Shown: positions 25,654-34,994, numbered from the stretch's first letter. The stretch: DNA of 64,000 bases from Lentisphaerota bacterium (GCA_015061685.1 SUWD01000015.1:1-64000); one strand, 5' to 3'. Program-made: numbers and translations. The notes: generated by a model not told the origin, from the letters alone.

Positions 25654-26604
25654 ATGAAAAAAATATATCTTCTGATTGCAGTTTTTGCCGCATTTGCCGC
25701 ATTTGCCGCAACACCGTGGTGGAATAACCAGTGGCGTATGCGGATCCCGGTTACCGTCACTACCGGAATGACTCCTGCCGAAAATGCTCTTGTTTCAGTA
25801 AAAATAGAAGTAAAATGTTCCTTGTCATCCATCCGGGTAACCGACAGTGAAAACAATCTTGTTCCCTGTGCGGTGAGAAAAGATACCGGCGGTAATTTAT
25901 TTGTCGCATGGCGTATTGCCAAACCGGAGATGCTTGAAGAATTGAGCTACTTCATCTATTGCGATGAAAGTGACAAGCCGGCAGTTGCTGAAACTGCCGG
26001 ATTTCCGAAAAATCTGCCCGGTATGAATCTGCTGCCCAATCCGCAGTGGCTTGTTAAAGACGCCAACGGCAATATCGATCAATGGTATTACAGCAGCAAA
26101 GGTTATGGCATGATTGATAAGTGGAATGATGAAACCCGTGCCAAAGTGTCTGTAGTGCAGAAAGACGGCCGTCACGCTTTGAAAATCGACGGAATCACCG
26201 TTATTGCCTTTGTCACCAATCTTGAAGAAGGCCACACCTACCGCATGAATTTTGAGGGATTCAATGAAACTGCCCAGTTAACTACGGTAACGGCGTTATT
26301 CTACGATCATTCAAAGTCCCCTTTCAAAGTTCACCGCAAATACGGCAACTACAAAATTGCTTCCGGAGTTCCTTCTCCTGGAAAATGGCTGAAGAGCAGC
26401 ACCTCATATTTCGGCTACATCGACAACCGGACTCAAGCGGTTCACAATAAGGAAAATAAACTGCTCCCCGGTACCGCCGGTCTCTTTTTTGAAGTGAAAC
26501 CCAGAGGCAAAAAGGTATTTTATCTGGCAAATCCGGTTATTGAGGATATTACTGAAGTATCACTGGATGCTGTCGCCGGAGAAGTGGAAAAAGTGCAGAA
26601 GTGA
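25654..26604 (+). CDS. Secreted DUF2341-like protein
   Basis: 316 residues. The signal peptide has an alanine-rich end (FAAFAAFAATPWW). After it, PWWNNQWRMRIPVTVTTG is the characteristic opening of DUF2341 modules, found in surface proteins near carbohydrate-binding domains. The second half (about 125-300) looks like a jelly-roll carbohydrate-binding module: it begins NLLPNPQWLVKDANGNIDQWYYSS and ends with a beta-strand pair. No catalytic motif is seen. The gene is 16 bp after the 987-residue protein and probably forms part of the same surface apparatus. Confidence 0.65.
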   Translation: MKKIYLLIAVFAAFAAFAATPWWNNQWRMRIPVTVTTGMTPAENALVSVKIEVKCSLSSIRVTDSENNLVPCAVRKDTGGNLFVAWRIAKPEMLEELSYFIYCDESDKPAVAETAGFPKNLPGMNLLPNPQWLVKDANGNIDQWYYSSKGYGMIDKWNDETRAKVSVVQKDGRHALKIDGITVIAFVTNLEEGHTYRMNFEGFNETAQLTTVTALFYDHSKSPFKVHRKYGNYKIASGVPSPGKWLKSSTSYFGYIDNRTQAVHNKENKLLPGTAGLFFEVKPRGKKVFYLANPVIEDITEVSLDAVAGEVEKVQK

Positions 26605-26630
26605 TTATTGATCGTAAAGGATTTTGAGAA

Positions 26631-27869
26631 ATGGTTGAGACACGGGATTTTATTATTTCCGGAATATCGGATTTCAAGGAAAAATATAAACTTGCATGGC
26701 AGGATATCACGATCGTGACCGCCGGAGATATCCTGACCACGCTGATGGAGCATAAAGTGCTTTACAGCGACAATAACTGGGATTACGCAGTATATGTCCC
26801 ATGCAGCGTAGCTGAAGCAGAGAAGATTGCAGATGAATTTGCTCCGCTGGGGGCGAATGTCTGCCATGCAAGAAAATTCAAAGAAAGAGTCTTTCTGGCT
26901 GTTTATTCGCCCAAAACGACCGCTCCGGCAGGACCTTTGCCGGATCTGCTGGCCGATGCACCGTGGAAATCGCCTTTCGGTGAAAGAAAGGTGCTTGATT
27001 CAGCGGCGGCACCCGGAGAGTTATCGCCTTTTACTTTCAAAGGCGAAAATTACCGCCTTGAAAATGTGCTTGCCCACTACACCAACCCCAAACTCAAAGT
27101 TTTGGACCGCTGGCATGAGAATTACTTCTGCATCCGCCGGGAAGCCGATGACAGATTGATCTCCATCCCGCTGATCGACCACTATTTCGCATCTGCTTAC
27201 GTCTGGAATGACCGCTGCTACTGCTATTCCATGAATCAGGGTGCTTCAAACGGACAGAAACTGGAAGTCATCTGGTCGGACGATCTTATCACCTGGAGTG
27301 CCCCGCACTGCATATTTGATTACACGGCAAAAAATGAACACTTCTGCAATACTTCGGTGACAACTGACGGTAAAAAATTCTATCTGCTATTTGAGAGCAA
27401 TGACCATGATTGTCCGGTTTACACCTTTCACTTTGCTGAATCAGAAGATCTTATCCACTGGACACCGATCCCCGGAGCAGTCTATGCCGATGACAAATAT
27501 ACCGGCGGCGGCTCACTTCACTATGTGGCGGAGGACAAACTCTTTTATTTAAGCACGCTGGATCTTTTCATCCATCCGGTCGCACGCAAGGTTTGTTACC
27601 GTTTCATCATCAGCCGTTCACCGGATCTGATCCATTGGGAGGATGCCCCGTATGACCGTCCGCTGCTGCTGCCGGATTGTTCCCACCAGCCCGATCCGGA
27701 AAGACATCCGGAAGTTTTTGAGATCAGTGTCAGTGATATGGAATACCGGGTCGATGGCGACAAAGTCATTGTCTATTTCATCGGCGGCAATCAATGGGGA
27801 GTCTGCGACAACCAGATCACTGAATATCATGGAAAACTTGCCGATCTTTTCCGGAGTTTTTTCAAGTAA
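26631..27869 (+). CDS. Five-blade beta-propeller glycosidase-like protein (GH43/GH32 style)
   Basis: 412 residues, no signal peptide, so cytoplasmic. The C-terminal 280 residues repeat short strand motifs of the kind S-x-D-L-x-x-W (SDDLITWS, SEDLIHWT, SPDLIHWE), which mark blades in GH43/GH32/GH68-type and sialidase-like propellers. Acidic residues that might be catalytic occur in IDHYFASAYVWND and LLFESNDHD, but I cannot place a full triad with confidence. The first 130 residues form a separate domain (SGISDFKEKYKLAWQDITIV) that I do not recognise. Spacing to the neighbours (26 and 44 bp) puts it in the operon, acting after import. Confidence 0.6.
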   Translation: MVETRDFIISGISDFKEKYKLAWQDITIVTAGDILTTLMEHKVLYSDNNWDYAVYVPCSVAEAEKIADEFAPLGANVCHARKFKERVFLAVYSPKTTAPAGPLPDLLADAPWKSPFGERKVLDSAAAPGELSPFTFKGENYRLENVLAHYTNPKLKVLDRWHENYFCIRREADDRLISIPLIDHYFASAYVWNDRCYCYSMNQGASNGQKLEVIWSDDLITWSAPHCIFDYTAKNEHFCNTSVTTDGKKFYLLFESNDHDCPVYTFHFAESEDLIHWTPIPGAVYADDKYTGGGSLHYVAEDKLFYLSTLDLFIHPVARKVCYRFIISRSPDLIHWEDAPYDRPLLLPDCSHQPDPERHPEVFEISVSDMEYRVDGDKVIVYFIGGNQWGVCDNQITEYHGKLADLFRSFFK

Positions 27870-27913
27870 GTCAAAACAGATATTATCCGTAATTTCCCCT
27901 GGAGAATAATTTG

Positions 27914-29725
27914 ATGTATTGCAGCAGTGAAGATTGTAAAATAACAGTTGAGACCGGCAAATACCGGGTAATACTGGCAAAACCGCCATTCAACAGCACT
28001 CTTTTGTGCCGGAAAAGCGGCAGATTATTTGCCTTTGTCGCCGGTGGAGACTGTCTGAAAGAGGATTCAGCAGAAACGATTTCTCTTTCATCGGAATGGG
28101 AGATCGCAGAAAAGAAAGAAGACAGTTTGCTCTGCATCCGGGAGGAAAAATCTTCATCGTGGGAAAGAAAACAGTTTGTCATCCGCTTTGAGGAAAATGC
28201 CATTTCCTGTTATCATCTGCTTACCGGAAGCGGCAATATTGATGAAATACGCTTCTTCCGTGAGTGTATAGACGGCAGAGAGTACGGTTTCGGCGGAAAC
28301 TTTGACGAAGTGTGTACCGCAGCTCCGAATTTCCGTGAACAACGCTGGTTCCACAGCTGTTCTCAAGTGCGGATATCCTACGGTAATGATACATCTTTAT
28401 GCACCGGTATCCACGCTCTGGCATCAGTGCCGCATGTCCTCGGACTGCACGACCGCCGGGATGAAACGCTTTTGGGAGCAGGCTTCTTTGCCTCCCCCGG
28501 AGAATATCTCTGGGATGATATCCTCTGGAATCCTCCGGTCAGATTGTCTCCGACCGGCTATGCCGGAGATGATGCCATGGCAGGAGGTTTCGCAGTAAAT
28601 TATTACGGCAAAAAGACAATAAACGGTTTGTGGCGATCTCCGGAACTGGTATTCACCTTTCCGGAAACATGCGGAGAAATGCTCGGTGAAGCTCTGGAAT
28701 ATGCGTATGATAAGGCACTTTTGCCGCGTCCTGTAAAAAAAGAGCTGCCGTCATGGTGGTATTCACCGATCTATTGCACCTGGGACGATCAGACCAGTAT
28801 GAATTTCAAAGGTGAAGCCGATTATCTGCGTATGATCGGGGAGAATCCGGGGCGTTTCTGCACCGAAGAATTGACCCAGAGGTGGCTGGATATCCTTGCC
28901 GGAAAAGGCATTGAACCGGGAATCGTCATTCTGGATGACAAATGGCAGAAATCCAAAGTTTCCGCCGAACCGGATACCGGTAAATGGCCGGATCTTCGCC
29001 GTTGGATAGATCAGTGCCATCAGCGGGGATTGAAAGTTTTCCTGTGGAATCTTGCATGGCACAATGAGGATATCCCTGCCGCAGAAGCAATCACCAGAAA
29101 CGGCGAAATCGTCGCCGGGGACGTGACCAGTCCGGCTTATGAAAAACGTTTGCGGCAAATGATCCATACATATTTTTCCGCTGAACCGGGTTGTCTCAAT
29201 GCCGACGGCATGAAACTTGACGGTCTGCTGGCTCTGCCGGTCGGCAGAGGATTGCATAACCACGGCAATATCTGGGGACTGGAACTGCAGAAACGCTATT
29301 TGCAGATCATTTGCGATGAAGCAAAAAAAGCCAAAAAGGATGTCTGCATATCCACCTTTGCCGCCAATCCGTATCTGGATGAGTTTACCGATATGGTGCG
29401 TTTGGGAGATATGTTCACCAGCCGTCTGACGACCGAGGATTCTCTGCTCTGGCGGGCAGAAGTTCTGCGGACGACCCACCCCTACAAACCGCTGGACACC
29501 GACAGTCAGCTGATCTACAATACTGATCCTGATTACCTTGATATCATGGATGTGCAGGAGTCCGTCGGTATCCCGACGCTTTACAATGCGGAATATATCC
29601 GCCGCCGCCGTCCGTTTCTTCATCCGGAATACCGCAAGATGAACGATGACGAATACCGGAAAGCTGCCGGAGTTTTTGCCAGATACCGGGCAAAGGGTAA
29701 AGCATCTGCCGGAGTGGAAAAGTAA
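27914..29725 (+). CDS. GH36/GH31-like alpha-glycosidase (melibiase-type barrel)
   Basis: About 603 residues, cytoplasmic. An N-terminal beta-sandwich (about 1-260) is followed by a TIM barrel. GIVILDDKWQKS and GLKVFLWNLAWHNEDIP are typical of clan GH-D and GH31 barrels, and ADGMKLDG at about 431-438 matches the K-x-D nucleophile strand, with Asp436 the likely nucleophile. I did not find the usual GH36 acid/base block, so the exact family is open. GGAG lies nine bases before the ATG at 27914; TTG three bases earlier is possible. The product probably trims alpha-galactosyl-like units in the cytoplasm. It is preceded by the propeller gene and followed by a 195-bp gap with a repeat. Confidence 0.7.
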   Translation: MYCSSEDCKITVETGKYRVILAKPPFNSTLLCRKSGRLFAFVAGGDCLKEDSAETISLSSEWEIAEKKEDSLLCIREEKSSSWERKQFVIRFEENAISCYHLLTGSGNIDEIRFFRECIDGREYGFGGNFDEVCTAAPNFREQRWFHSCSQVRISYGNDTSLCTGIHALASVPHVLGLHDRRDETLLGAGFFASPGEYLWDDILWNPPVRLSPTGYAGDDAMAGGFAVNYYGKKTINGLWRSPELVFTFPETCGEMLGEALEYAYDKALLPRPVKKELPSWWYSPIYCTWDDQTSMNFKGEADYLRMIGENPGRFCTEELTQRWLDILAGKGIEPGIVILDDKWQKSKVSAEPDTGKWPDLRRWIDQCHQRGLKVFLWNLAWHNEDIPAAEAITRNGEIVAGDVTSPAYEKRLRQMIHTYFSAEPGCLNADGMKLDGLLALPVGRGLHNHGNIWGLELQKRYLQIICDEAKKAKKDVCISTFAANPYLDEFTDMVRLGDMFTSRLTTEDSLLWRAEVLRTTHPYKPLDTDSQLIYNTDPDYLDIMDVQESVGIPTLYNAEYIRRRRPFLHPEYRKMNDDEYRKAAGVFARYRAKGKASAGVEK

Positions 29726-29852
29726 GTTGAAAAACTGTCCAAAATTTTTAGCCGGAGTTTGTAAGCTGAAAACGTGCCAGACACCGGTGCTGTCCGCAGA
29801 TTAGCCTCCGCAATGCCCCACCGCCTCGTCGCGGCGTAGAGCAACGGAGACG

Positions 29853-29874
29853 GAAGGAAAGATTTTTCACAAAA
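29853..29874 (+). repeat. Duplicated leader element, copy 1
   Basis: 22 bp identical to 32713-32734 (begins GAAGGAAAGATTTTTCAC). A looser match, ACAATAACAA, continues for another 15-20 bp. This copy precedes the aminotransferase gene by about 45 bp. Confidence 0.7.
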
Positions 29875-29920
29875 AATGTGACAATAACAAATAATAAGAT
29901 ACTGAAAAAAAGGAGAAAAA

Positions 29921-31132
29921 ATGAGCGATTTGGCAATCAATGGCGGGAAACCGGTTTTTGCAACCCCTTTGGAACCGATTCTCTGGCCGCCGGTTTATGA
30001 AGAAACCGCAGAGGAATTGAAGAAACTTTATCTCGGACACAATTGGTCTTTTTATGGCGAACAGGAGGTTAAATTCAATGAAGAATTTGCCGCTTATACC
30101 GGGGCCGAAGAGTGTGTGATGATGGCAAACGGTACCGTCACTCTGGAAGTGGCGTTGAAAGCTCTCGGTGTCGGCAAAGGTGATGAGGTGATCGTCCCTG
30201 CCCACAGCTGGCTGGCAACCGGAGAAGCAGTGGTCTATTGCCAGGCAACCCCGGTGATCGTGGATATTGAACCTGATACACTCTGTCTTGATCCGGAAGC
30301 AATGGAAAAGGCAATAACTCCGAAAACCAAAGCAGTTATACCGGTTCACCTTTTCGGCTCCATGGCAGATATGGACAAGATCTGTGCGATAGCAAAGAAA
30401 TACAATCTTTATGTGATCGAAGACTGTGCCCATTCTCATGGCGGACTTTGGGACGGTAAACATACCGGTACGCTGGGTGATGTCGGCAGTTTCAGTTTTC
30501 AGCAGTCCAAATTGATGGCATCCGGCGAGGGCGGAGCGTGTATCACCAACAACAGTGAATTGGCTGATAAAATGGGGCGTCTCTCTCACATCGGTTATCA
30601 ATTCGGTTCAAAACAGGGGCAGAAAGGTACTCCGCCGCCGAAAGGAATGATCTGTTACAATTACCGTGTAACCGATTTTCAGGCTCTGATCCTCCGCAGT
30701 CAGCTGGCACATCTGGATGAAGATACTGCTTTGCGTGCCGCCGGGGCTGAATTTTTGCGGGAAAACTTGAATACCATCCCCGGTATCCGGGTGCAAAGCC
30801 CGGGAAGAAAAGCCACCCGTCAGAACTATTACACTTTCTGTATCATGGTCGATCCTGCCAAATTGAAACCGGGCATTGACCGTGCCAAAGTCGTGGAAGC
30901 TTTGAATGCCGAGGGTGTTTCCGTTTTTGTCGGTTGGGGACAGCCGATGTACAAACAGAATCTCTGGACAGTTCCGGAAAGTATGTACCGGATCGAAAGC
31001 TGTGCCAATGCAGAAAGAATCGTCCTTAATGAGCTGATGATGCTTGATCTCACATGGCTGATGCGTTCAAAAGAGGTATTGCAGCAAGTTGTTGATGCTT
31101 TCAGGAAAGTTATGGCTGAATACGGTTGCTGA
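29921..31132 (+). CDS. DegT/DnrJ/EryC1/StrS-family PLP aminotransferase
   Basis: 403 residues, fold type I. The opening LAINGGKPVF is the family hallmark. The cofactor Lys197 is in FSFQQSKLMASGEGGACITNN, and Asp168 in VIEDCAHSHGG holds the pyridine nitrogen. The family transfers amino groups to keto-sugars or cyclitols, for example in aminocyclitol and dTDP-sugar pathways. Here it lies in a sugar-catabolic operon with two amidohydrolase-family proteins and a TIM-barrel isomerase, which suggests it handles a keto-sugar or keto-inositol, perhaps in the reverse direction. AGGAG precedes the ATG. The substrate is not readable from sequence. Confidence 0.85.
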   Translation: MSDLAINGGKPVFATPLEPILWPPVYEETAEELKKLYLGHNWSFYGEQEVKFNEEFAAYTGAEECVMMANGTVTLEVALKALGVGKGDEVIVPAHSWLATGEAVVYCQATPVIVDIEPDTLCLDPEAMEKAITPKTKAVIPVHLFGSMADMDKICAIAKKYNLYVIEDCAHSHGGLWDGKHTGTLGDVGSFSFQQSKLMASGEGGACITNNSELADKMGRLSHIGYQFGSKQGQKGTPPPKGMICYNYRVTDFQALILRSQLAHLDEDTALRAAGAEFLRENLNTIPGIRVQSPGRKATRQNYYTFCIMVDPAKLKPGIDRAKVVEALNAEGVSVFVGWGQPMYKQNLWTVPESMYRIESCANAERIVLNELMMLDLTWLMRSKEVLQQVVDAFRKVMAEYGC

Positions 31133-31134
31133 CG

Positions 31135-31893
31135 ATGAAAGATCTCTTCTTCTTTGATGCGGATTGTCAGGTCGGTTCCGTCCCGACAGCAGGCGTACTG
31201 CCGGGAGTACCGGAACTTCTGGCAGATATGGATAAATTCGGCGTGGAAAAAGCTCTGGTTGCTCACGGCAATGCTCCGATGCTTGGGGCGGTACAGTCCA
31301 ATAAGGAGTTGTCAGAGATGCTTAAAGCTGATACCGGCAGCCGTCTGCACGGAGTGTGGTCGATTCTGCCGACTCAATGTCCGGAATTGCCCCCTGCAGA
31401 AAAATTCTTTGAGCTGCTTGAAGAAAACAGGATTTCTGCTTTGACACTCCATCCTTTTGACCACCTTTTCGTTCCACGCCGCAGAGTGATCGGCAAGCTG
31501 ATGGATATGGCGGCGGAGAAGAATATTCCGGTCATGCTCAAAGCTTTCTCCAATCGCTGGGAAGATTTGTACGACTTTGTTGAAGAATTTCCCGACAACC
31601 GGATGATCCTCTGTGAAAAATTCGGGAAATGGGGGCATGACCGTCAGATCCGTCCGTTATTGGAGAATTTTCCCGGATTTTATTTCGGTTTGACCGGTTA
31701 CTGGGTTCCGGAGGGTATCCGTGACCTTGTCGAATTTTGCGGTGCTGAACGTCTGCTTTTTGCCAGCGGATTCCCCGGTTATTCGCAGGGGTCTCTCATG
31801 CTGCAGCTGAAACACAGCGGTTTGTCTGACGGTGATTTGCGGCTTATTGCCGGGGAGAATATGGTACGTCTCTTAAGCGAGGTAAAAAAATGA
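31135..31893 (+). CDS. Degenerate amidohydrolase-family protein (metal ligands lost)
   Basis: 252 residues. The fold matches PF04909 barrels and the gene beside it (LPGVPELLADMDKFGVEKALV, ending RLIAGENMVRLLSE). Every metal ligand present in the neighbour is replaced. The HxH at strand 1 (MHGHMG next door) is ADCQVG here, with Asp10 and Gln12. The later His of LFHTWG is MLKAFS, the His of LMGHSIFG is CEKFG, and the final FGTDMPW is FASGFPG. It should not bind the usual Zn/Mn centre. It could be a regulatory or structural partner of the intact enzyme at 31890. The ATG at 31135 follows the aminotransferase stop by 2 bp. Confidence 0.75.
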   Translation: MKDLFFFDADCQVGSVPTAGVLPGVPELLADMDKFGVEKALVAHGNAPMLGAVQSNKELSEMLKADTGSRLHGVWSILPTQCPELPPAEKFFELLEENRISALTLHPFDHLFVPRRRVIGKLMDMAAEKNIPVMLKAFSNRWEDLYDFVEEFPDNRMILCEKFGKWGHDRQIRPLLENFPGFYFGLTGYWVPEGIRDLVEFCGAERLLFASGFPGYSQGSLMLQLKHSGLSDGDLRLIAGENMVRLLSEVKK

Positions 31894-32708
31894 GTATTGC
31901 GATTTGGGAGCGTCCCGGTTCATTGGCTGAAAAATTCTGGAATTGCGGCAAAGCAGATTTTCCGATCTACGATATGCATGGTCACATGGGTTCGCATAAT
32001 GCGATATATTTCCGGCGTTGTGAACCGGAAGATATGGCAGCACACTTGCGGCGAATCGGCGTGAAACATCTGGTGTTTTCGCATCATCATGCCCTGTGGG
32101 GAGCAATGAGAAATGCTGAAGTCGTGGAGATCTGCCGCCGTTTTCCCGACCTTTACCGGATGTATGTCGGGATCGTGCCGCATTATCAGGATAATATCCG
32201 GGAAGATCTGAAACTTTTTGACTCATGGCGGCCGTATGCATTCGGCTTGAAGTGCCTTGCGGATTATCATCAGATCTCTTTGCTGGACAAGGCGTATGAA
32301 TATACATTCAAATTTGCTGACGAGAGATCGCTGCCGGTGCTTTTCCACACATGGGGAGGTTCTCAATTTGACGGCGGCAAGGTCATGCTGGAATTGACCC
32401 GCCGCTATCCGAATATCCGTTTCCTTATGGGACACAGTATTTTCGGTGAGTGGGATTATGCTGAAAAAACGGTCAAAGAGAGCAATGGCAATGTTTTTCT
32501 GGATTTGACCGCCATCCCCGGAGAACGCGGATTGATCGAAATGCTGACCGGGCGTGTCGGCAGTGAAAATCTTCTTTTCGGTACGGATATGCCGTGGTTT
32601 GATGAATATCAGGCGGTCGGAGGGGTGCTTTCGGCAGATATATCCGAAAATGATATGCGTAATATACTTTACCGTAATGCGGAGAGAATTTTCGGAACAG
32701 AGTGGTAA
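31890..32708 (+). CDS. Amidohydrolase-superfamily protein (intact metal site)
   Basis: 272 residues. His30-x-His32 lies in IYDMHGHMGSH. Further ligands are His in VLFHTWGG and LMGHSIFG, and Asp in NLLFGTDMPWFDEY. The set is complete, so it should be a working metal hydrolase or decarboxylase of the PF04909 group. It starts with an ATGA overlap on the previous gene, which encodes a related protein without ligands; such tight pairing suggests a complex. GAGG sits seven bases before the ATG. Confidence 0.82.
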   Translation: MSIAIWERPGSLAEKFWNCGKADFPIYDMHGHMGSHNAIYFRRCEPEDMAAHLRRIGVKHLVFSHHHALWGAMRNAEVVEICRRFPDLYRMYVGIVPHYQDNIREDLKLFDSWRPYAFGLKCLADYHQISLLDKAYEYTFKFADERSLPVLFHTWGGSQFDGGKVMLELTRRYPNIRFLMGHSIFGEWDYAEKTVKESNGNVFLDLTAIPGERGLIEMLTGRVGSENLLFGTDMPWFDEYQAVGGVLSADISENDMRNILYRNAERIFGTEW

Positions 32709-32712
32709 ATAT

Positions 32713-32734
32713 GAAGGAAAGATTTTTCACAAAA
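32713..32734 (+). repeat. Duplicated leader element, copy 2
   Basis: Identical to 29853-29874 and followed by the same ACAATAACAA run. It lies between the amidohydrolase stop and the transporter start at 32781, about 45 bp before the start codon, the same distance as copy 1. Confidence 0.7.
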
Positions 32735-32780
32735 GAAATGAGACAATAACAATAATTTCAGAAAATAAAGGACGAGGGGA

Positions 32781-34145
32781 ATGATATTCAAATCCAAAAT
32801 CTATCAGTTGGGAAATTTACAGTACACTCTGCCGCGATTGTTTGCGGTCAGCGGTTTTTTGATATTGACCAATATTTCAGTCAACTTCCTTGCATATAAG
32901 ATCGTGCCTAATACTTTGCCGCTGCTGCTTGACAGTCATAAAGTTTCGGCGAAAACCATGGCAATGATCCTCAGTACCATACCATCGGTACTTTCATTTT
33001 TCCTCTGTCCGATAATCAGCACATGGAGTGACCGTACCCGCACCCGTTGGGGACGGCGGCGGCCGTTTCTCTTTTTCTCCACTCCGCTGGTGGTTATGAT
33101 GATGATCCTGATCGGTTTTGAACCGCAGATATCCGGCTTTATCCACCGGAATTTCTTTCCCGGATTTCAATTCAACAGCGTCGGAACAGCGGTTCTTGCC
33201 GGATTGATAATTCTCTATCAGATCGTTTTTTTAGTTCCCGGGTCGGTTTATTACTATGTTTCTGCGGATGTGATACCGAAAGATTGTCTGGCGACTTTCA
33301 TGGCAGTAAGCGGTGTTTTCAGCTCCGCTTCAACTTTCTTTTTCAATTATTTTCTGCTGGGACCGTCTGTAAAAAATCCGCAGCTGTGGTTTCCATTAAT
33401 CGGCGGACTGTATCTGGTTGCATTCATGCTTCTTTGCTTTTTTGTCAAAGAAAGAGAGTATCCGCCGGTGGAGGATAAGATTGATTCGGGCAAACCTTTT
33501 TACATTGTGGCAGCAGAATATGTAAGACTTTACTTCAAAGAGTGTTACAGCCACAAGATATATGTGATGCTCTTTTTGACGATGGGAATTACGCAGGCGT
33601 CGAATATTTGCCGGGAGATGTTCAATTTGCTGTTTGCCACCAAATCTCTGGGCATGACACCGGGAGAATATGGCAAAGTTCTGGCAATGGGGGCTCTTTC
33701 CAGTACGATCTGCTCATTGGGATTTGGTAAATTGATGGACAAAACCCATCCGCTCTGGATGTATTTGGGCAGCAGTATCATTATTATTTTCATGAATTTA
33801 TTCGGTTATTTTTTCGTGCAGGACGGCAAAAGTTTCATGGCAGTAGGTATATGTATGACTCTGGTTTACGGGGTGCAGTCACTTGCGGGGATCCCGCTTT
33901 TGGTAAATATCGTGCCGAATGAAAAATTCGGACAGTTTGCCAGTGCCAATTCCGTCATGAACTGCATAATTATGATCTTTGCTTCGCTTATGGGCGGATA
34001 TGTCACTGACCGTTTCGGGTACCGGGTGATGTTTATCTGGGATTTCGTATTGACTGTTGTCGCAACGGTAACACTTGTGCTGGTGATAAAATGGTGGCGG
34101 CAGCTCGGCGGCAAAAAAGGTTATGTTGCTCCTAAAACATGGTAA
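32781..34145 (+). CDS. MFS sugar transporter (GPH/SLC45-like)
   Basis: 454 residues with about 12 membrane helices. The loop between helices 2 and 3 has the major-facilitator signature as SDRTRTRWGRRRPFLF, which is the form seen in glycoside-pentoside-hexuronide and sucrose-type symporters. The large central loop ends in FVKEREYPPVEDK. It should import a mono- or disaccharide with H+ or Na+. Its place between hydrolases and an isomerase suggests that it takes up the sugar released by the secreted proteins of this locus. GAGGGGA precedes the ATG. Confidence 0.85.
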   Translation: MIFKSKIYQLGNLQYTLPRLFAVSGFLILTNISVNFLAYKIVPNTLPLLLDSHKVSAKTMAMILSTIPSVLSFFLCPIISTWSDRTRTRWGRRRPFLFFSTPLVVMMMILIGFEPQISGFIHRNFFPGFQFNSVGTAVLAGLIILYQIVFLVPGSVYYYVSADVIPKDCLATFMAVSGVFSSASTFFFNYFLLGPSVKNPQLWFPLIGGLYLVAFMLLCFFVKEREYPPVEDKIDSGKPFYIVAAEYVRLYFKECYSHKIYVMLFLTMGITQASNICREMFNLLFATKSLGMTPGEYGKVLAMGALSSTICSLGFGKLMDKTHPLWMYLGSSIIIIFMNLFGYFFVQDGKSFMAVGICMTLVYGVQSLAGIPLLVNIVPNEKFGQFASANSVMNCIIMIFASLMGGYVTDRFGYRVMFIWDFVLTVVATVTLVLVIKWWRQLGGKKGYVAPKTW

Positions 34146-34160
34146 AAATGGTCTGATATT

Positions 34161-34964
34161 ATGGAGAATATAAATGCTGTTTCGTTGAGTACATGTGTAT
34201 TCAATAAAATCGAACACAATGAAATTGAGCGGAGCATGGAGATGATCGCTGAAGCAGGTTATCAATATGTGGAAGTGGCACGTTCATTTTACGCCGGATT
34301 GGTTGATGAAGTTTCTGCTGTAAAAAAAGCCGGTCTCAAGGTTTGGGCAGTACATGGGATCCTCGGAGAGGGGGCAATTTCTCCGGATAAAAATGTGCGG
34401 CGTGACACGGTGGAAAAAGCTTTCAATCAAGCTGCAGCGTGTGCGGAATTTGCACCGTGTCCGTTGGTTGAACACTATCTCTGCCGGGATTTCGATCCGG
34501 AAACAGGCAAGTATTTCCGGGACAGTATTACCATGTTTCTGGAAAAAGTTGCTCCGCTCGGTTATACATTGTGCATTGAAACAGCCCCCTACAAGCCGGA
34601 ATTTGATCCACGTTACCCGGACAGCGTGGAGATAGCCGGTTTTGTCCGCTCTTTCAATCATGAAAATTTACAGATGATCGTGGATTTCAACCATTCCAAT
34701 TTAAATGAAGATCTGTTTGAAGTCGCCCAAAACAGTGCCGGTCTGGTCAAAAATATCCATGTTTCCCAAAATCTTGGAGAAAGAGAAAATCATTTGCCGC
34801 CGGATCATTCCTGCGGTGTGATCGATCTTAAAGCGGCATTTGATGCTTTCCGCAAAGCAGGTTATACCGGACCATGCAATTTGGAATTCAATCTGCCGGA
34901 ACCCCCAACAGTTGATAGATTGAGAGAGATCCGGCTGTATATGGAAAATTTACTCTGGCGTTGA
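34161..34964 (+). CDS. Sugar phosphate isomerase/epimerase (xylose isomerase-like TIM barrel)
   Basis: 267 residues, PF01261 family. Recognised by MIAEAGYQYVEVARSFYAG, the metal ligand Glu in YTLCIETAPYKPEF, Asp and His in MIVDFNHSNLNED, and the final Glu in CNLEFNLPEP. The family includes isomerases and epimerases of free and phosphorylated sugars and inositol-ketone dehydratases (IolE). It is the last gene of the plus-strand operon, 15 bp after the transporter. It may act on the same keto-sugar as the DegT enzyme. Confidence 0.8.
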   Translation: MENINAVSLSTCVFNKIEHNEIERSMEMIAEAGYQYVEVARSFYAGLVDEVSAVKKAGLKVWAVHGILGEGAISPDKNVRRDTVEKAFNQAAACAEFAPCPLVEHYLCRDFDPETGKYFRDSITMFLEKVAPLGYTLCIETAPYKPEFDPRYPDSVEIAGFVRSFNHENLQMIVDFNHSNLNEDLFEVAQNSAGLVKNIHVSQNLGERENHLPPDHSCGVIDLKAAFDAFRKAGYTGPCNLEFNLPEPPTVDRLREIRLYMENLLWR

Positions 34965-34994
34965 TACCGGCAAGATCCGGCGGGACAGACTTGC

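Noticed and set aside
29746-29856. Third copy of the intergenic repeat between the GH36-like and aminotransferase genes
   Set aside because: Only CGGAGTTTGTAA matches the flank of copy 2 (14441-14452); the TACGGAC units and other blocks are missing.
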